Assembly (NCBI RefSeq): GCF_001685485.1
Contig: NZ_BDEL01000001.1
Location: forward strand, 3,879,501-3,943,500
Direction: 5' to 3'
Source of the DNA: Formosa haliotis
Lineage (GTDB): Bacteria; Bacteroidota; Bacteroidia; Flavobacteriales; Flavobacteriaceae
DNA: 64,000 nt
The notes beneath the pieces were generated by a model, which made no database searches, was not told the origin of the DNA, and saw only the letters and a program-made list of their open reading frames with translations. Position numbers and translations under genes: made by a program. This document shows, one piece after another, positions 62,493-64,000 of this stretch (within the stretch, counting starts at the first letter, position 1; every line of letters begins with the position of its first letter).

Positions 62493-63149
62493 ATGATTGA
62501 TAAAGGACTATTAAATCATCTAGAACAGATCCTGACACCTAAGCGTAAACAGCGATTTGATGCGGTTTTGCCAGAGCGCACTAAACATTTTACGGTGGCT
62601 ACAGAAGACGTTTATCAATTACACAATACCAGTGCTGTTATAAGAAGTTGCGATGTGTTTGGTATTCAAGACGTGCATATTATTGAGGAGCGAAATACTA
62701 AAAAAATAGATAGGGAAATTGCTATGGGAGCTCAGAAGTGGGTGGATTTGCACCGGCATAATCATGTGAAAGATTGTATTCGCGATTTAAAACAAAACGG
62801 GTATCAAATTGTGGCAACTACACCTCATGAGCAAGATTGTGAGTTACATGATTTTGATGTGACTAAGAAGTCGTGTTTTTTCTTCGGAAGAGAAACCGAA
62901 GGGCTATCGGATGTCGTTTTAGAGGAAGCCGATTGTTTTTTAAAAATTCCTATGGTTGGTTTTACAGAAAGTTTAAATATTTCGGTTTCGGCAGCGATTA
63001 TCTTACAGCATGTGACTACAAAATTGAAGCGAACAGATATAAATTGGCGACTTTCTGAAGAAGAACAACTTGAAAAGCGTATGGATTGGATTAAGAAATC
63101 GATAAAAAGTTATGACGATATCGTCGCACATTATTACAAAGACCATTGA
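62493..63149 (+). CDS. trmH: tRNA (guanosine-2'-O-)-methyltransferase TrmH-like (218 aa)
   Basis: SPOUT-fold methyltransferase. Motif 1 is LHNTSAVIRSCDVFGI, motif 2 is CFFFGRETEGLSD, and motif 3 is IPMVGFTESLNISVSAAIIL, the knot that binds S-adenosylmethionine. The N-terminal and C-terminal helical extensions resemble TrmH, which methylates the 2'-O of G18 in tRNA D-loops. Plus strand, divergent from the sirtuin. Confidence 0.92.
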   Translation: MIDKGLLNHLEQILTPKRKQRFDAVLPERTKHFTVATEDVYQLHNTSAVIRSCDVFGIQDVHIIEERNTKKIDREIAMGAQKWVDLHRHNHVKDCIRDLKQNGYQIVATTPHEQDCELHDFDVTKKSCFFFGRETEGLSDVVLEEADCFLKIPMVGFTESLNISVSAAIILQHVTTKLKRTDINWRLSEEEQLEKRMDWIKKSIKSYDDIVAHYYKDH

Positions 63150-63209
63150 GCGTTTTTAAAAGGAACTAACCAAGGCGATTTATCGAATTTCCATTTAAAA
63201 TAAAACAAA

Positions 63210-63236
63210 AAAAGAGAACTAATTTAGTCCTCTTTT
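63210..63236. terminator. Bidirectional terminator between trmH and purL
   Basis: AAAAGAGAACTAA and TTAGTCCTCTTTT form an imperfect stem with one A/C mismatch and A/T flanks on both sides, between converging genes. Confidence 0.75.
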
Positions 63237-63250
63237 CTGTTTTATATGGC

Positions 63251-64000
63251 TTAATTTTTATTTTCAATCCAAATTCTAGCATTTTCAAATGCTTCTAACC
63301 AAGGAGAAACTTCGTCTGTTCTTCCTGCTGGATAGTTGGCCCAGTTCCATTGGAAAGTCGAGCGCTCTATATGTGGCATGGTTACTAAATGTCTTCCCGT
63401 AGCATCGCACATCATTGCGGTGTTAAAATCCGAACCGTTTGGATTATGAGGGTAACCTTCGTAGCCATATTTTGCTACAATATTATATTGATTCTCGTCT
63501 TTAGGTAAACTGAATTTTCCTTCACCATGAGAAATCCAAACTCCTAATGTACTACCTTCTAAAGAGGATAACATTACCGAATTATTTTTCTGAATTTTTA
63601 CCGAAGTAAACGAACTTTCGTGTTTATGAGAATCGTTATGTAGCATTTTTCCGTGAACATCGTGCTCCGGATTAATTAGTTCTAATTCCATCCAAAGCTG
63701 ACATCCGTTACAAATACCAACAGATAATGTGTCTTCTCTTTTAAAGAAATTCTTTAATGCCGTGTTGGCCTTTTCGTTGTATAAGAATGCTCCAGCCCAA
63801 CCTTTAGCCGAACCTAAAACATCTGAGTTAGAGAAGCCTCCAACAGCACCTATAAACTGAATATCTTCAAGCGTTTCACGACCAGAAATTAAATCGGTCA
63901 TATGCACATCCTTTACATCAAAACCAGCTAAATACATAGCGTTAGCCATTTCGCGTTCAGAATTAGATCCTTTTTCACGAATAATAGCAGCCTTTGGTCT
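63251..64000 (-). CDS. purL: Phosphoribosylformylglycinamidine synthase, C-terminal part (runs off window)
   Basis: The glutaminase domain of the large single-chain PurL: SVGICNGCQLWMELELI with the nucleophilic Cys and, near the end, MPHIERSTFQWNWANYPA with the catalytic His/Glu region. The frame stays open to the window edge; the ATG at 63949 is internal. Purine biosynthesis, step four. Only about 249 residues are visible of an expected 1200 or more. Confidence 0.95.
   Translation of the reverse strand, partial: RPKAAIIREKGSNSEREMANAMYLAGFDVKDVHMTDLISGRETLEDIQFIGAVGGFSNSDVLGSAKGWAGAFLYNEKANTALKNFFKREDTLSVGICNGCQLWMELELINPEHDVHGKMLHNDSHKHESSFTSVKIQKNNSVMLSSLEGSTLGVWISHGEGKFSLPKDENQYNIVAKYGYEGYPHNPNGSDFNTAMMCDATGRHLVTMPHIERSTFQWNWANYPAGRTDEVSPWLEAFENARIWIENKN

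Noticed and set aside
62493..63149. SPOUT methyltransferase as part of a defence island with the sirtuin
   Set aside because: Both are ordinary housekeeping types in a conserved core block with relA-like, fur and purA genes.

Overview
The window comes from an AT-rich Bacteroidota genome, most likely a marine Flavobacteriaceae. Evidence: TraG/TraE and RteC of Bacteroidota conjugative elements on the left and centre, a type IX secretion sorting domain, many short Bacteroidota-style lipoproteins, and a flavobacterial core block on the right (NDH-2, DUF349, aroE, two DUF368 proteins, TPR, aminotransferase, OstA-like, purA, Fur, RelA/SpoT, sirtuin, trmH, purL).

Layout. (1) 1-3603: the transfer end of an integrative and conjugative element (ICE): a frameshifted TraG, TraE/DUF4134, a divergent cell-wall amidase and a clipped ORF. 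(2) 3604-37387: a roughly 34 kb array of about 21 small cassettes, nearly all with their gene on the minus strand. (3) 37388-42448: a tyrosine-recombinase relic, then ICE genes (EEP-fold protein, DnaC-like ATPase, partner protein, excisionase-like HTH, RteC, membrane LuxR regulator). (4) 42449-42917: probable ICE end, with a tRNA-Ser 3' fragment as candidate att site. (5) 42946-46260: accessory debris (degraded IS1182 and group II intron pieces, DoxX/HxlR pair, dead IS256 element). (6) 46642-64000: chromosomal core.

The array is the main discovery. Each cassette is bounded by its own roughly 9-bp inverted repeat that starts exactly at the TT of a GTT triplet on one side and ends at the AA of an AAC triplet on the other. 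Neighbouring cassettes are separated by palindromic spacers of almost constant length (117-124 nt) that fold into an imperfect stem with side hairpins. This is the logic of integron cassettes and attC sites: the R'' and R' boxes are cassette-specific and only AAC/GTT is fixed. A 642-bp ORF-less cassette occurs four times, at exactly the same length and with exactly the predicted ends, so the spacer to its left (minus-strand downstream) travels with it. At the expected attI end lies the last 60 residues of a tyrosine recombinase with an IntI-like C-terminus (YTHV then VRSPLD). It reads in the same direction as the cassettes, and the rest of the gene is lost.

The recombination sites are also hot spots for other elements. 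Five ORF-less group II introns sit between the two T of the GTT core. Three IS1182-family copies sit in the ACGG overlapping AAC. One IS1111-type IS110 element sits in an attC stem arm. Cargo is dominated by lipoproteins and secreted proteins and includes an AHH-nuclease toxin with immunity protein, a metalloprotease, a serine hydrolase, a thioredoxin-fold lipoprotein and many unknowns. The integrase is dead in this window, so cassette movement would need a recombinase supplied from elsewhere.
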